Shown here: positions 50,433-59,767 of the stretch, one piece after another
Layout of the letters: every line of letters starts with the position of its first letter
How positions within the stretch are numbered: position 1 is the stretch's first letter
Assembly (NCBI GenBank): GCA_018223435.1
Contig: JAGTTO010000001.1
Span: forward strand, 2,480,001-2,544,000
Origin: Lachnospiraceae bacterium Marseille-Q4251
Lineage (GTDB): Bacteria; Bacillota; Clostridia; Lachnospirales; Lachnospiraceae
DNA: 64,000 nt
Direction: 5' to 3'
Translations under genes and position numbers: made by a program
Notes under the pieces: generated by a model
The model's input: the letters and a program-made list of their open reading frames with translations, nothing else
Databases searched by the model: none
What the model was told of the DNA's origin: nothing

Positions 50433-51371
50433 ATGGCAAGACAGAACAAAAAGCCAGTGCCGAAGCAGAGGAGCTTCTGGAAACGTTGCGTGAAGTACCG
50501 TTCCCTGATCCTCATGTCTCTGCCGGGACTGATCGCAGTATTCATTTTCTCCTACATTCCCATGTACGGTATCCTGATTGCCTTTCAGGATTACAACCCC
50601 GTAGAAGGAATGTTTGGACACAACAACTGGGTAGGATTCAAATATTTCAAGCAGTTTTTACAGAATCCCTATCTGTTCCGACTAATCCGAAATACATTAT
50701 TATTGGGTATTTATACATTGCTCTGGAGCTTCCCGGCCCCGATCATTTTTGCCCTTCTGATGGATCAGCTGACCAACGCGAAGTTCAAAAAAACCGTGCA
50801 GTCCATTTCCTACCTGCCCTACTTCATTTCAACGGTGGTAATCGTAGGTCTGGTAAAAGATTTCTGCAGCGTGGACGGCGTGATTAATGGAATCCGCGAG
50901 TTCTTCGGACTTAATGCGGTTTCCTTTATGACGGACCCGAAATATTTCCGGACGATCTTCATCGCCAGCAACATCTGGCAGGGACTTGGATGGGGAGCCA
51001 TCGTTTATCTGGCAGCCCTCTCCGGTGTGGATCCCCAGCTTCATGAGGCAGCGACTCTGGACGGAGCCAACCGCTGGCAGCGTATCCGTTACGTCTCCTG
51101 GCCGGCCATCGTTCCGACCACAACCATCATGCTGATTCTGGAGAGCGGAAAAATCATCTCCTCTGACTTTACGAAGGTTCTGCTTCTTTATAATGAATCT
51201 ACCTATGAGACGGCAGATATCATCGGAACCTACGTCTACAGAGAAGGTATTCTGGGCGGAAAATTCGAGTACACGACGGCCATCGGCCTTCTGACCTCAC
51301 TCTTTTCCTTCATCCTTCTGATAACTGCAAACTTCCTGAGCAAAAAGATCAGCGACAACAGTCTGTGGTAA
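50433..51371 (+). CDS. Sugar ABC transporter permease (LplB family)
   Basis: The 312-residue permease has six TM segments and the EAA loop LHEAATLDGANRWQRIRYVS, which contacts the ATPase. It resembles LplB-type permeases that import complex or modified oligosaccharides. ATG 50433 (MARQNKKPVP) is preferred; a longer frame from 50367 would run through GGAGGGA, the likely ribosome site. It pairs with the next permease. No ATPase gene is present here, so a shared MsmX-like ATPase elsewhere probably powers it. Confidence 0.92.
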   Translation: MARQNKKPVPKQRSFWKRCVKYRSLILMSLPGLIAVFIFSYIPMYGILIAFQDYNPVEGMFGHNNWVGFKYFKQFLQNPYLFRLIRNTLLLGIYTLLWSFPAPIIFALLMDQLTNAKFKKTVQSISYLPYFISTVVIVGLVKDFCSVDGVINGIREFFGLNAVSFMTDPKYFRTIFIASNIWQGLGWGAIVYLAALSGVDPQLHEAATLDGANRWQRIRYVSWPAIVPTTTIMLILESGKIISSDFTKVLLLYNESTYETADIIGTYVYREGILGGKFEYTTAIGLLTSLFSFILLITANFLSKKISDNSLW

Positions 51372-51383
51372 GGAGGAAGAGCG

Positions 51384-52283
51384 ATGAATAAGAAAACCAA
51401 GATCAAATTAAGTTTAAGCGACCGGATCTTCAATGCGGTGAACATCTTTATCATGCTGGTCATCATGGCGGTCATGCTGGCTCCCATTATCCATGTGGTC
51501 TGCGTATCCTTTTCACTGGGATCTGAGATCCAGAAGGGCGGCCTTTTCCTCTGGCCCCACGGCTTTACGCTGGAAGGCTACAAGAAAGTGCTGCAGGACC
51601 ATATGATTGTCCGTTCCTACATTAACACTGTGATTTACGCTTTTTCCCATACGGCTCTGGTAATCATCCTCACGGCTCTGACGGCCTACCCGCTGACCAT
51701 CAAGGATTTCCCCTTGAGAAAAGGAATCACCATTTTCATCACCATCACAATGTTCTTCAGCGGCGGTGCGATCCCGACTTACCTTCTGATGAAGGAGCTG
51801 CATCTTATCAACAACCCGCTGGTTATGGTAGTTCCCTTCGTGGTAACAGCTTATAACCTGATTCTTTTCAGGACCTTCTTCGAGGGCATCGACCCCTGCA
51901 TGAGAGAGTCCGCCCGGATCGACGGAGCAGGAGAGTTCCGCATCTTGATCCAGATCATTATGCCGCTTTCCAAAGCGATCATCGCGGCAGTTTCCCTTTT
52001 CACGATCGTTGGAAAATGGAACGACTGGTATTCCGCTCTGATCTACTTAAACTCTGAGGCCTATTATCCGGTGCAGATGATCCTCAGAAAGATCCTGTTC
52101 AACTCTACGGTTTTTGCCCAGATGGACCCTTCCGTCATGCAGATGTTCCGTAACAGCACGATCACCCCGGCAAACATTCAGATGGCGACCATCGTTGTCA
52201 TCATGCTGCCCATCATGTGTATCTACCCCTTTATCCAGAAATATTTCGCCGCAGGCGTTATGGTCGGAGGCGTAAAGGGCTGA
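51384..52283 (+). CDS. Carbohydrate ABC transporter permease (YtcP/MalG-like)
   Basis: The 299-residue second permease has six TM segments and the EAA loop MRESARIDGAGEFRILIQII. AAGGAGG precedes ATG 51384, 12 bases after the first permease gene. Together they form the membrane channel for the solute taken by the binding protein encoded next. The C-terminus PFIQKYFAAGVMVGGVKG is typical of this family. Confidence 0.93.
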   Translation: MNKKTKIKLSLSDRIFNAVNIFIMLVIMAVMLAPIIHVVCVSFSLGSEIQKGGLFLWPHGFTLEGYKKVLQDHMIVRSYINTVIYAFSHTALVIILTALTAYPLTIKDFPLRKGITIFITITMFFSGGAIPTYLLMKELHLINNPLVMVVPFVVTAYNLILFRTFFEGIDPCMRESARIDGAGEFRILIQIIMPLSKAIIAAVSLFTIVGKWNDWYSALIYLNSEAYYPVQMILRKILFNSTVFAQMDPSVMQMFRNSTITPANIQMATIVVIMLPIMCIYPFIQKYFAAGVMVGGVKG

Positions 52284-52334
52284 TGAATAAAGAATGTTCA
52301 GGTGCGCCTGAACCCATAAAAGGAGGAACCCAAT

Positions 52335-53939
52335 ATGAAGAGAAAAAATGTATCCAGAATCACCGCGCTGGGACTGTGCGGAACCATGCTGCTGAGTGGC
52401 GCCGCAGGCCTTACCGCTCACGCTTCTGAAGAAGAGCCCCTTTCTTTCAAAGTGACTACCGTATATTTCGGTGATCAGTCTCCGGAGAACACCAAGATTC
52501 AGGAGGAATGGATCAAACTCTGCGAGGAAAAACTGGGAAGAAAGCTTGACATTACCTTCGAGTACATTCACACCGGCGATTACACAGAGAAACTGCAGGT
52601 AATCAACGCAGGCGGCGATCTGCCTGACATTCTGACCTGCTACAGCACCAACAGCAACGCAAAACTCATGGTAGATGAGTACGGTTCCAAGGGACTTTTC
52701 CTCGATCTCGCCGAGCGTCTGGATGATATGCCGAACTACAAGAGCTATCTGGACAAGGATCCGCAGAGCCAGAGCACTCTGTACACTCCGGAAGGAAACC
52801 TCTACGGTGCATACAACTTAAGCATCGTTCCGACTGGTTCCGCTCACGGCGCTTTCTCCACGATGATGGCTGTGAAAAACAGCGTGCTGAAAGATCTGGA
52901 CCTTGAGATCCCGACCACTCTGGATGAGGTTTATGATGTAGCCAAGGCAATCAAGGATGCCGGCGTTTCCAAATATCCCATTGTTCAGCTGGAAGAGTGG
53001 CAGAACCCCGAGGATGTGGTATTCAACGCTTATCACACCGCTTCCAACCGTTACTATGACGGAACCGAGTTCAAATATGGCCCGCTTTCCGATGATTACA
53101 AACAGGCTCTGCAGTATCTGAACAAGATTTACACCGAAGGACTGATCTCCCCGGATTACTTTACTTACACCACTGATATGGGTAATGCCGATCTGGAATC
53201 CGGCACCGCCTGCATCCTGCCCTCTGCATGGGAAGGTTATCCCGGAGCCTGGGCTGATGAGCGTCCGGAAGACGAATGGGTAGCAGTACCGCTTCCGACC
53301 TCCGATGCTTATCCGGATGAGGCATGGCAGTTTGAGAGAGAGTTCACCAGCGAGTACGAATTCAACCCGAGATACAGCATGGTAATCTCCGCTCAGTCTC
53401 CGATCGCTGACGAGCTCGTGAAATTTGTAGACGCTCAGTATGACGAGGATGTTATCAATCTTCTGAACTGGGGAATCGAAGGCGAGACCTATGAAATGAA
53501 AGATGGCAAGAAGAGCCTGATCGTTACCAAAGATCAGTATGCAGAGTATGGTATGCCCGTATCCGGTTCCATGCGTTCCGGCATCTTCCCGCAGCCGCAG
53601 GATATGGATCTCTGGAGAATCGAGATCTCTGAGCCGGCTCCGATCTACTGGAATGGCGAGATCGTAACAGATAAACTGGTTGCTTTCTCCAGCAGCGTGA
53701 TGAACGAGAGCAACACCACCCCGAGAGACGGCCAGCCGAATCCCTCTATCTCCGCAGATGAGTCCAGTGAATATGCGAATATCATGACTCCGGTAGAGAC
53801 CTATGCAAAAGAGCAGAAGGTAAAATTCATCAAGGGCGACCGTTCCTTTGACGAGTGGGATTCCTACATCGAAGAGATCAACAAGATGGGCGATATCCAG
53901 GCAGCAATGGATATCTACAACAGCAAAATCAGCAAATAA
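52335..53939 (+). CDS. Extracellular sugar-binding protein of the LplA-type importer
   Basis: The 534-residue protein belongs to the large binding proteins of LplA/YtcQ type (KVTTVYFGDQSPENTKIQEE; DLPDILTCYSTNSN). The signal peptide (GLCGTMLLSGAAGLTAHASE) ends in an AHA-S type signal peptidase I site; no lipobox cysteine follows, although most Gram-positive binding proteins are lipoproteins. AAAGGAGG stands before the ATG. The substrate is an unknown oligosaccharide. High-GC, translation-biased codons suggest strong expression. Confidence 0.9.
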   Translation: MKRKNVSRITALGLCGTMLLSGAAGLTAHASEEEPLSFKVTTVYFGDQSPENTKIQEEWIKLCEEKLGRKLDITFEYIHTGDYTEKLQVINAGGDLPDILTCYSTNSNAKLMVDEYGSKGLFLDLAERLDDMPNYKSYLDKDPQSQSTLYTPEGNLYGAYNLSIVPTGSAHGAFSTMMAVKNSVLKDLDLEIPTTLDEVYDVAKAIKDAGVSKYPIVQLEEWQNPEDVVFNAYHTASNRYYDGTEFKYGPLSDDYKQALQYLNKIYTEGLISPDYFTYTTDMGNADLESGTACILPSAWEGYPGAWADERPEDEWVAVPLPTSDAYPDEAWQFEREFTSEYEFNPRYSMVISAQSPIADELVKFVDAQYDEDVINLLNWGIEGETYEMKDGKKSLIVTKDQYAEYGMPVSGSMRSGIFPQPQDMDLWRIEISEPAPIYWNGEIVTDKLVAFSSSVMNESNTTPRDGQPNPSISADESSEYANIMTPVETYAKEQKVKFIKGDRSFDEWDSYIEEINKMGDIQAAMDIYNSKISK

Positions 53940-53953
53940 TAAAGAGTAAAAAG

Positions 53954-53986
53954 ACCGGGGCGGCGTGAAGCTGCTCCGGTTTTCTG
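53954..53986 (+). terminator. Terminator after the importer operon
   Basis: ACCGGGGC-GGC pairs with GCT-GCTCCGGT (53954-53980) followed by TTT. The T-run is short. Confidence 0.7.
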
Positions 53987-54082
53987 CTATTGAAAAGAAA
54001 ACTCGTTGCCAGAAAAGAAAAAGGGGCGTATAGTGGTTATCAGCAAGGGCGGAAACGCCTTGAAGTAAAGGAGAATATAAAA

Positions 54083-55306
54083 ATGAGAGCTTACGAACGT
54101 CTGATTAAATATGCCATGGTTCCCACGGCCAGTAATGAAAATTCCGCAGCAGTTCCCACCACCGAGTGCCAGTTCAACCTGGCTCATATCCTGGTAAACG
54201 AGCTGCAGGAGATGGGTGTAAAAAATGCCAGAGTCGATGACAAATGCTATGTTTATGCCAGCATTCCCGCTACACCGGGCTACGAGGACAGCAAAGTCCT
54301 GGGCTTCATTTCCCATATGGATACCGTGTCCGATTTTGCAGATCATATGGTACAGCCGATCGTCCATGAAAACTATGACGGTAAGGATCTGCCGCTGGGT
54401 GAGAGCGGACGTACGCTTGAAGTGAGCCTTTTCCCGCATCTGCCGTCCCTGAAAGGCCGCACGCTGATCACCAGCGACGGAACTACGATCCTGGGAGCAG
54501 ACGATAAGGCCGGCGTGGCAGCCATCATGTGCATGGCAGAGCGCGTTTTAAACAGCGATATGCCTCACGGAAAAATCTGCATCGGCTTTACCCCGGACGA
54601 GGAAGTGGGAGGCGGAGCCGATCATTTTGATGTGAAAGGCTTCGGCGCAGATTTCGCCTACACCGTGGACGGCGGAGCCGAGAGCGAGATCGAGTACGAA
54701 AACTTCAATGCGGTGAGAGCCGATGTGGATTTCAAAGGCTTCAACATCCATCCGGGTTCAGCCAAGAACACGATGATTAATGCCGCTCTGGTAGCAATGG
54801 AATTCAACAATATGCTTCCGGCCGGGGAGACTCCGAGGGACACCGACGGTTACGAAGGTTTCTATCATCTGACCCGCATGAGCGGAAATGTGGAAAAAGC
54901 AAACCTCAACTATATTTTAAGAGACCATGACGCGGACAACATCGCCAGAAGACAGGAGATCATGAAGGAGATCGCGAAAAAGCTCAATGAGAAATACGGA
55001 GCAGGTACCGTGAACCTGACCCTCAAAGAGGAGTACCGCAACATGGCTGAGAAGATCAGAGAGAACTTCCACCTGATCGAGAATGCGAAAAAAGCTGTCA
55101 AGAAATCCGGCGTGGAGCCTCAGGTGGTTCCGGTCCGGGGCGGCACCGACGGCGCGCGCTTAAGCTTTATGGGTCTGCCCTGCCCGAACCTCGGCACCGG
55201 CTCCTATGCCTGCCATGGTCCTTACGAGCACGCAACTGCTGAGGGCATGGATATCGTGGTAGATACCCTGACAGAGCTGGTACGTCTTTACGGAGAGATG
55301 AAATAA
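54083..55306 (+). CDS. pepT: Peptidase T (tripeptide aminopeptidase)
   Basis: The 407-residue length equals that of known PepT. M20 metal ligands are visible: FISHMDTVSDF (His, Asp), LGADDKAGVA (bridging Asp), FTPDEEVGGGADHFD (catalytic Glu pair), DGGAESEIEYE (Asp) and the final His in ACHGPYEHAT. It removes N-terminal residues from tripeptides in the cytoplasm. ATG 54083 follows AAAGGAG; a longer in-frame version from 53990 lacks a site. The next gene follows after two bases. Confidence 0.96.
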   Translation: MRAYERLIKYAMVPTASNENSAAVPTTECQFNLAHILVNELQEMGVKNARVDDKCYVYASIPATPGYEDSKVLGFISHMDTVSDFADHMVQPIVHENYDGKDLPLGESGRTLEVSLFPHLPSLKGRTLITSDGTTILGADDKAGVAAIMCMAERVLNSDMPHGKICIGFTPDEEVGGGADHFDVKGFGADFAYTVDGGAESEIEYENFNAVRADVDFKGFNIHPGSAKNTMINAALVAMEFNNMLPAGETPRDTDGYEGFYHLTRMSGNVEKANLNYILRDHDADNIARRQEIMKEIAKKLNEKYGAGTVNLTLKEEYRNMAEKIRENFHLIENAKKAVKKSGVEPQVVPVRGGTDGARLSFMGLPCPNLGTGSYACHGPYEHATAEGMDIVVDTLTELVRLYGEMK

Positions 55307-55308
55307 GA

Positions 55309-55794
55309 ATGGGAAAAGAAGTAAAAACAAACGTCATGCGGATCCTCGACCGGAATAAAGTTCCCTATGAGATCCTCAATTACGAATGTGATGAATTTAT
55401 CGATGGTCTTCATACTGCACAGGCCACAGGGGCGCCGGTAGAGCAGTCTTTTAAAACGCTGGTGGCGAAAGGGAAGAGCGGCGGTTATTATGTTTTTGTG
55501 ATCCCCATTGCGGAGGAAGTGGACTTAAAAGCCGCAGCAAGATCGGTAGGTGAAAAATCCGTGGAGATGATCCATGTGAAGGATATCACCGCCATCACCG
55601 GTTATGTCCGGGGCGGCTGCAGCCCTCTGGGCATGAAGAAACAGTTCCCGACCGTGATCCATGAAAGTGCAGAAGCTTATCCGGAAATCTATGTCAGCGG
55701 GGGCCGGATCGGTACTTCCATCAAGGTAGAGCCCCAGGCGCTAGCCAAAGTTGCCCGGGCGAAGTTTGATGATATTATCCGGAAAGCAGAATAA
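55309..55794 (+). CDS. ybaK: Cys-tRNA(Pro) deacylase YbaK/EbsC
   Basis: The 161-residue protein has the YbaK fold: VMRILDRNKVPYEILNY at the start, QSFKTLVAKGKSGGYYVFVI with the active Lys, and YVRGGCSPLGMKKQFPTVI. YbaK hydrolyses Cys-tRNA(Pro) formed by prolyl-tRNA synthetase error. The gene starts two bases after the pepT stop, so the two are co-transcribed. Length and motifs are complete. Confidence 0.95.
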   Translation: MGKEVKTNVMRILDRNKVPYEILNYECDEFIDGLHTAQATGAPVEQSFKTLVAKGKSGGYYVFVIPIAEEVDLKAAARSVGEKSVEMIHVKDITAITGYVRGGCSPLGMKKQFPTVIHESAEAYPEIYVSGGRIGTSIKVEPQALAKVARAKFDDIIRKAE

Positions 55795-55854
55795 CAGGAA
55801 AACCGGACGTTCTGCTGCTTTCAGCGTGGCTTTGATTCTGAAGGGAGGACAGGA

Positions 55855-56865
55855 ATGATCTACCATCAGGCGAAGGATCCGACCGCTTACCAGACGATTT
55901 TCTACCGCCAGATCGGTTTGAAGAAACAGGAAGAGGAGACGGGAAACAGCTGGAGAGACGATGAAGGGGGATATATCTATACCTTTGGAACGATGGATAC
56001 GATCCAGATGGGAATCGGAGAGTATACGGTTCCGGTGGATTTCCTTTCGGAATTTCAATACGATACGGAATATCTTCATGCAGGGATCATCTATGAAGGG
56101 GTTACCTATTCACTGGTGGATAACCATATGAAGGAATTCGCCACACCTTCTGCGTTCCTGGCGATGGAACAGGCGGCGGGAGGCATCAACTGCTGGAAAA
56201 AAGGCCAGCATTTCAAAGGCGTGGAGATCTCTGTGGAACTGGGATATCTCCGGGAAACACTTCTTCCTTTCCTGGGTCTTTCCACAGAGGCTTTGGATTT
56301 TTTGGAAAAAAACGTTCGTTATCTTCATTTACCGGAGGAACTGCAGGATCTGATCTTTCGGGTAGAGCAGCTTCTTCGGAAACAAGAAATGACGGAGAGC
56401 CTTTTAAAATCTCTTGCAGCAGAGTTTGTATCCCAGCTGGTGCGTCCGGAAATCCGTTCCGTTTTTGCGAATGGAGAGGCGATGCTCACCGGAAAGATCA
56501 AAGTAGGGAAAAAAGAGATCCGTATGAAGAAAGAGGATTTTCAGAAAATCATACAGGTTCATGACCGGATACGGGATCATGCGGAAAACTTTGTGACGAT
56601 TTATGCGCTGAGTCAGGAATTCAGTATCGGAGAACAGAAGCTGAAAGCAGGTTTTCAAAAGCTGTATCAGCAGACGATCTGGGATTATGCCAATCAGGTA
56701 CGAATGAACCGTGCGGCAGTCCTTCTGAAGGATCCGGGAAAAAGCATTGCGGAGATATCGGCACTCACCGGTTACCAGAGCCAGGCGGCTTTTCGGAAAA
56801 TGTTCAAGAAATGGAGCGGGACGACTCCGGGAAAATTCCGGGCCTTTATCAGAGAAGAAAACTGA
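55855..56865 (+). CDS. AraC-family regulator beside the siderophore importer
   Basis: The 336-residue protein has an N-terminal effector domain (about 1-230) and a C-terminal double helix-turn-helix (EFSIGEQKLKAGFQKLYQQT; IAEISALTGYQSQAAFRKMF). The build is that of the PchR/YbtA subgroup, which activates siderophore uptake on binding the siderophore. It is convergent with the iron-siderophore importer, so a link is likely but not proven. GGGAGG lies before ATG 55855. Confidence 0.87.
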   Translation: MIYHQAKDPTAYQTIFYRQIGLKKQEEETGNSWRDDEGGYIYTFGTMDTIQMGIGEYTVPVDFLSEFQYDTEYLHAGIIYEGVTYSLVDNHMKEFATPSAFLAMEQAAGGINCWKKGQHFKGVEISVELGYLRETLLPFLGLSTEALDFLEKNVRYLHLPEELQDLIFRVEQLLRKQEMTESLLKSLAAEFVSQLVRPEIRSVFANGEAMLTGKIKVGKKEIRMKKEDFQKIIQVHDRIRDHAENFVTIYALSQEFSIGEQKLKAGFQKLYQQTIWDYANQVRMNRAAVLLKDPGKSIAEISALTGYQSQAAFRKMFKKWSGTTPGKFRAFIREEN

Positions 56866-56872
56866 TACTTCA

Positions 56873-56925
56873 GGAGGCCGGAACTCATTGCTTTTTACAA
56901 TGGGCTCCGGCCTCCGGTTTTTTTA
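56873..56925. terminator. Bidirectional terminator
   Basis: GGAGGCCGGA-ACTCATTG pairs with CAATGGGCT-CCGGCCTCC (56873-56890 with about 56898-56915), followed by seven T. It ends both the AraC gene and the importer operon. Confidence 0.92.
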
Positions 56926-57729
56926 AGTCTGTATGGTTTTGTGATGACGTCCCTCGGGAATGACAAGAGGTGTACAGGAGACCGGATCGGGAATGATCTG
57001 ACAGTCCAGTCCGTAGATTTTTTTGATCAGACCGGGTGTGATGATCTTAAGAGGAGCACCCTGAGCCTCCAGCCGTCCCTGATACATGGCAAAAATATAG
57101 TCTGCATACCTGGCAGAAAGATTGATATCATGAAGCACCATAAGGATCGTGGTGTTTCTTTTTTTATTCAGATCCGTGAGAAGATCCAGGATTTCCACCT
57201 GATAAGCAATATCCAGATAGGTGGTGGGTTCATCCAGCAGGAGAATATCGGTCTGCTGTGCGAGAGCCAGAGCGATCCAGACCCGTTGTCTCTGACCGCC
57301 GGAAAGCTCATCCACACTCCGGTCTGCCAGTTCTGTGATACCCATGAGTTCCAGCGCTTCTTCCACTGCGGCAAAATCCTCCGGACGCATACCGCCAAAG
57401 GCTCGCCGGTAGGGAAAACGCCCACGGGCGACCAGATCCGTTACCTTGATCCCTTCCGGAACAACCGGAGACTGGGGAAGCAGTCCCAGAGTTTTGGCTA
57501 CTTCTCTGGAAGGAAGAGAAGAAATACTTTTTCCATCCAGTGTAATCATACCGGACTCTGGTTTTAAAAGCCGGGCAAAGGTTTTGAGAAGCGTGGATTT
57601 TCCGCAGCCGTTGGCTCCCAGAATGACACTGATCTTCTTTTCAGGAAGCGTCAGTGAGACATCAGAGAGGATTTTCCGACCGTCATAACCGGCGGAAATT
57701 GTTTCAGCAGAAAGTATGGGATTGTTCAT
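56923..57729 (-). CDS. Iron-siderophore ABC transporter ATPase (FepC/FecE family)
   Basis: The 268-residue ATPase has Walker A LGANGCGKSTLLK (about 36), Q-loop LLPQSPVVPEGI, signature DELSGGQRQRVWIALA, Walker B ILLLDEPTTYLD and switch His in MVLHDINLSARY, the usual FepC/FhuC pattern. It powers the two FecCD permeases encoded upstream; it shares one base with the permease gene. Confidence 0.95.
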   Translation of the reverse strand: MNNPILSAETISAGYDGRKILSDVSLTLPEKKISVILGANGCGKSTLLKTFARLLKPESGMITLDGKSISSLPSREVAKTLGLLPQSPVVPEGIKVTDLVARGRFPYRRAFGGMRPEDFAAVEEALELMGITELADRSVDELSGGQRQRVWIALALAQQTDILLLDEPTTYLDIAYQVEILDLLTDLNKKRNTTILMVLHDINLSARYADYIFAMYQGRLEAQGAPLKIITPGLIKKIYGLDCQIIPDPVSCTPLVIPEGRHHKTIQT

Positions 57730-58772
57730 CAGACATGTTCTCCTTTGTCATTCATTTGAAGCAGTAAAAATAACAGGTAAGGTGCTCCGAGGATGCCTGT
57801 GACCACACCTACGGGATAGCGGGAGGGGAGGGCGAACTGGCCGATGAGATCAGAGGCCAGTACCAGTGTGCTTCCGGTGAGAGCCGAGGTGAGCATGCCG
57901 TTTTTTCCGTTTCCGGAAAGTCTTGTGGCGATGGGACCGGAAAGAAAGGCCACGGAAGCCACAGGACCGGTCACAGAAGTGGCAAAAGCCACCAGAAGGA
58001 GCGCCAGAAGGATCAGTGCCAGCCGGATCCTTCTGACGTTAACGCCCAGAGTCACGGCATGGGCTTCTCCCAGCTGAAGCATGGAGAGCTGTCGGTTCAG
58101 GAGAAGGATCGCACCTCCTGCTCCGAAGACGACAAGCGCTAAGCGGGGGACATTTTCCAGCTTTACGCCGTTTAAGCTTCCGCTGAGCCAGCGGAGCGCA
58201 TTGGCTACATCGTACTCGGAGGCTTTTAGAAGCATCCACGAAATGACTGCGCTCAGAAAAGCCTGCATGCCAATACCTGTGAGGATCAGTCGGGCGTTGG
58301 AAAACCCGCCGCCCTGGGAGAGAAAGTAGATCAGGGCAGAAACCAGAAGACCGGAGAAAACAGCCATCAGGGAGACCGTGCCTCCGTTAAGCTTTAACAC
58401 CAGAATGCCGAAAACGGCAGCCACGCTGGCACCGGAGGTGACACCAATAATGTCAGGACTGGCCAGGGGATTTCCAAGAAGCTGCTGAAAGGTATTTCCG
58501 GCCATGCCAAAGGCCAGACCACAGAGGATGGCAGTGAGCATCCGGGGAAGGCGGAGGGTTCTGATCGTAAAAACAGCACCTTCCACGTCCTCGCCGGAAA
58601 GCACCTTCAGTACGGTCTTCGGGGAGTAAATGGTGTTTCCATAGATCATCATGATGCAGGCAAGGGCAAAAGTGAGGAAAAGAAGCGTAAGAGCCGTAAA
58701 GACGTACCGGCGCTGGCGCTTCCGATAACCGTCCGTTATCGTGGAAAGCTGATTTTTTGTTTGTTTTTTCAC
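57729..58772 (-). CDS. Iron-siderophore ABC permease 2 (FecCD family)
   Basis: The 347-residue permease has about ten TM segments with the FecCD signature: RLPRMLTAILCGLAFGMAGN, LLGNPLASPDIIGVTSGASV, and GPVASVAFLSGPIATRLSG. It forms the channel with the first permease. It overlaps both neighbours (four bases upstream, one downstream), so the operon is tightly coupled. Confidence 0.95.
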   Translation of the reverse strand: MKKQTKNQLSTITDGYRKRQRRYVFTALTLLFLTFALACIMMIYGNTIYSPKTVLKVLSGEDVEGAVFTIRTLRLPRMLTAILCGLAFGMAGNTFQQLLGNPLASPDIIGVTSGASVAAVFGILVLKLNGGTVSLMAVFSGLLVSALIYFLSQGGGFSNARLILTGIGMQAFLSAVISWMLLKASEYDVANALRWLSGSLNGVKLENVPRLALVVFGAGGAILLLNRQLSMLQLGEAHAVTLGVNVRRIRLALILLALLLVAFATSVTGPVASVAFLSGPIATRLSGNGKNGMLTSALTGSTLVLASDLIGQFALPSRYPVGVVTGILGAPYLLFLLLQMNDKGEHV

Positions 58773-59767
58773 AGAGAATTCACCTTCGCTTTCCGAATGA
58801 TAAAGATAAATACCGGGGCACCGATCAAGGCCGTGACAATACCGGATTCCAGTTCGCCTGGGCGGCCCAATATACGGCCAAGTACATCGGCAAACAGAAG
58901 AAGACAGGCTCCGCCAACGGCAGAGAGCGGCAGGATTTTTCGCATATCCGGGCCGAGGAGCAGCCGCATGAGATGAGGGATCATCAGTCCCACAAAGCCG
59001 ATGGGGCCTGCCAGAGCCGTGGTGGATGCACAGAGAAGGACTCCCGCGAGGGCGCTTAAGGCACGGATCAGCGGGACGTTAAGCCCAAGCCCTGTGGCGG
59101 CATCATCGCCGAGTGCCAGAGTGTTCAGGGAAGGCGCAAGAAAAATACTTAAGGCAAAACCAATGAGAAAGCAGGGCAGGAGCAGGCGGATATCCGCCCA
59201 GTCTGCGCCGCTGATGCTGCCTGTCTGCCAGAAACGGAACTGGTCCATGACCTGGGTGCTGGGGAGCATAATGGTATTGACCAGAGACTGGAGGGCGGTG
59301 CTTGCAGCAGCACCGGCCAGAGCCAGCTTGATGGGAGTGGCGCCGCCGTGCCCGATGGAGGCAAGCCCGTAGACCAGAACAGCCGTGAGTGCGGCTCCTG
59401 CGAAGGCGAGACCGATATACTGGATTCCCCTGTTTATATGAAGAAATGCGATTCCGAACACGACAAAAAGGGAAGCTCCCGTATTGACGCCCAGAATGCT
59501 GGGATCCGCAATGGGATTCCGGGTGATAGCCTGCATGAGAGAACCGGAGATACTCAAAGCGGCTCCTGCGAGGATAGCGAAAACCGTACGTGGGATCCTT
59601 GCCTGGACCACATTGGCATCAAAACTGCTCTCGCCCAGATGAAAAAGACTCCGGATCACAGTCTGAAAGCCTACGGATTTTGCTCCGCAGGCTACAGAGG
59701 CCAGAACACAGAAGGCCAGGCAACTCAGACTGATGATACCGGTGAGAAAGAACCGGTGCTTTTTCAT
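58769..59767 (-). CDS. Iron-siderophore ABC permease 1 (FecCD family)
   Basis: The 332-residue permease has about nine to ten TM segments: ARIPRTVFAILAGAALSISG, AITRNPIADPSILGVNTGAS, and GPIGFVGLMIPHLMRLLLGP near the ATPase-coupling region. It forms a heterodimer with the permease encoded next. Starts by overlap with the binding-protein gene (ATGA). Confidence 0.95.
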   Translation of the reverse strand: MKKHRFFLTGIISLSCLAFCVLASVACGAKSVGFQTVIRSLFHLGESSFDANVVQARIPRTVFAILAGAALSISGSLMQAITRNPIADPSILGVNTGASLFVVFGIAFLHINRGIQYIGLAFAGAALTAVLVYGLASIGHGGATPIKLALAGAAASTALQSLVNTIMLPSTQVMDQFRFWQTGSISGADWADIRLLLPCFLIGFALSIFLAPSLNTLALGDDAATGLGLNVPLIRALSALAGVLLCASTTALAGPIGFVGLMIPHLMRLLLGPDMRKILPLSAVGGACLLLFADVLGRILGRPGELESGIVTALIGAPVFIFIIRKAKVNSL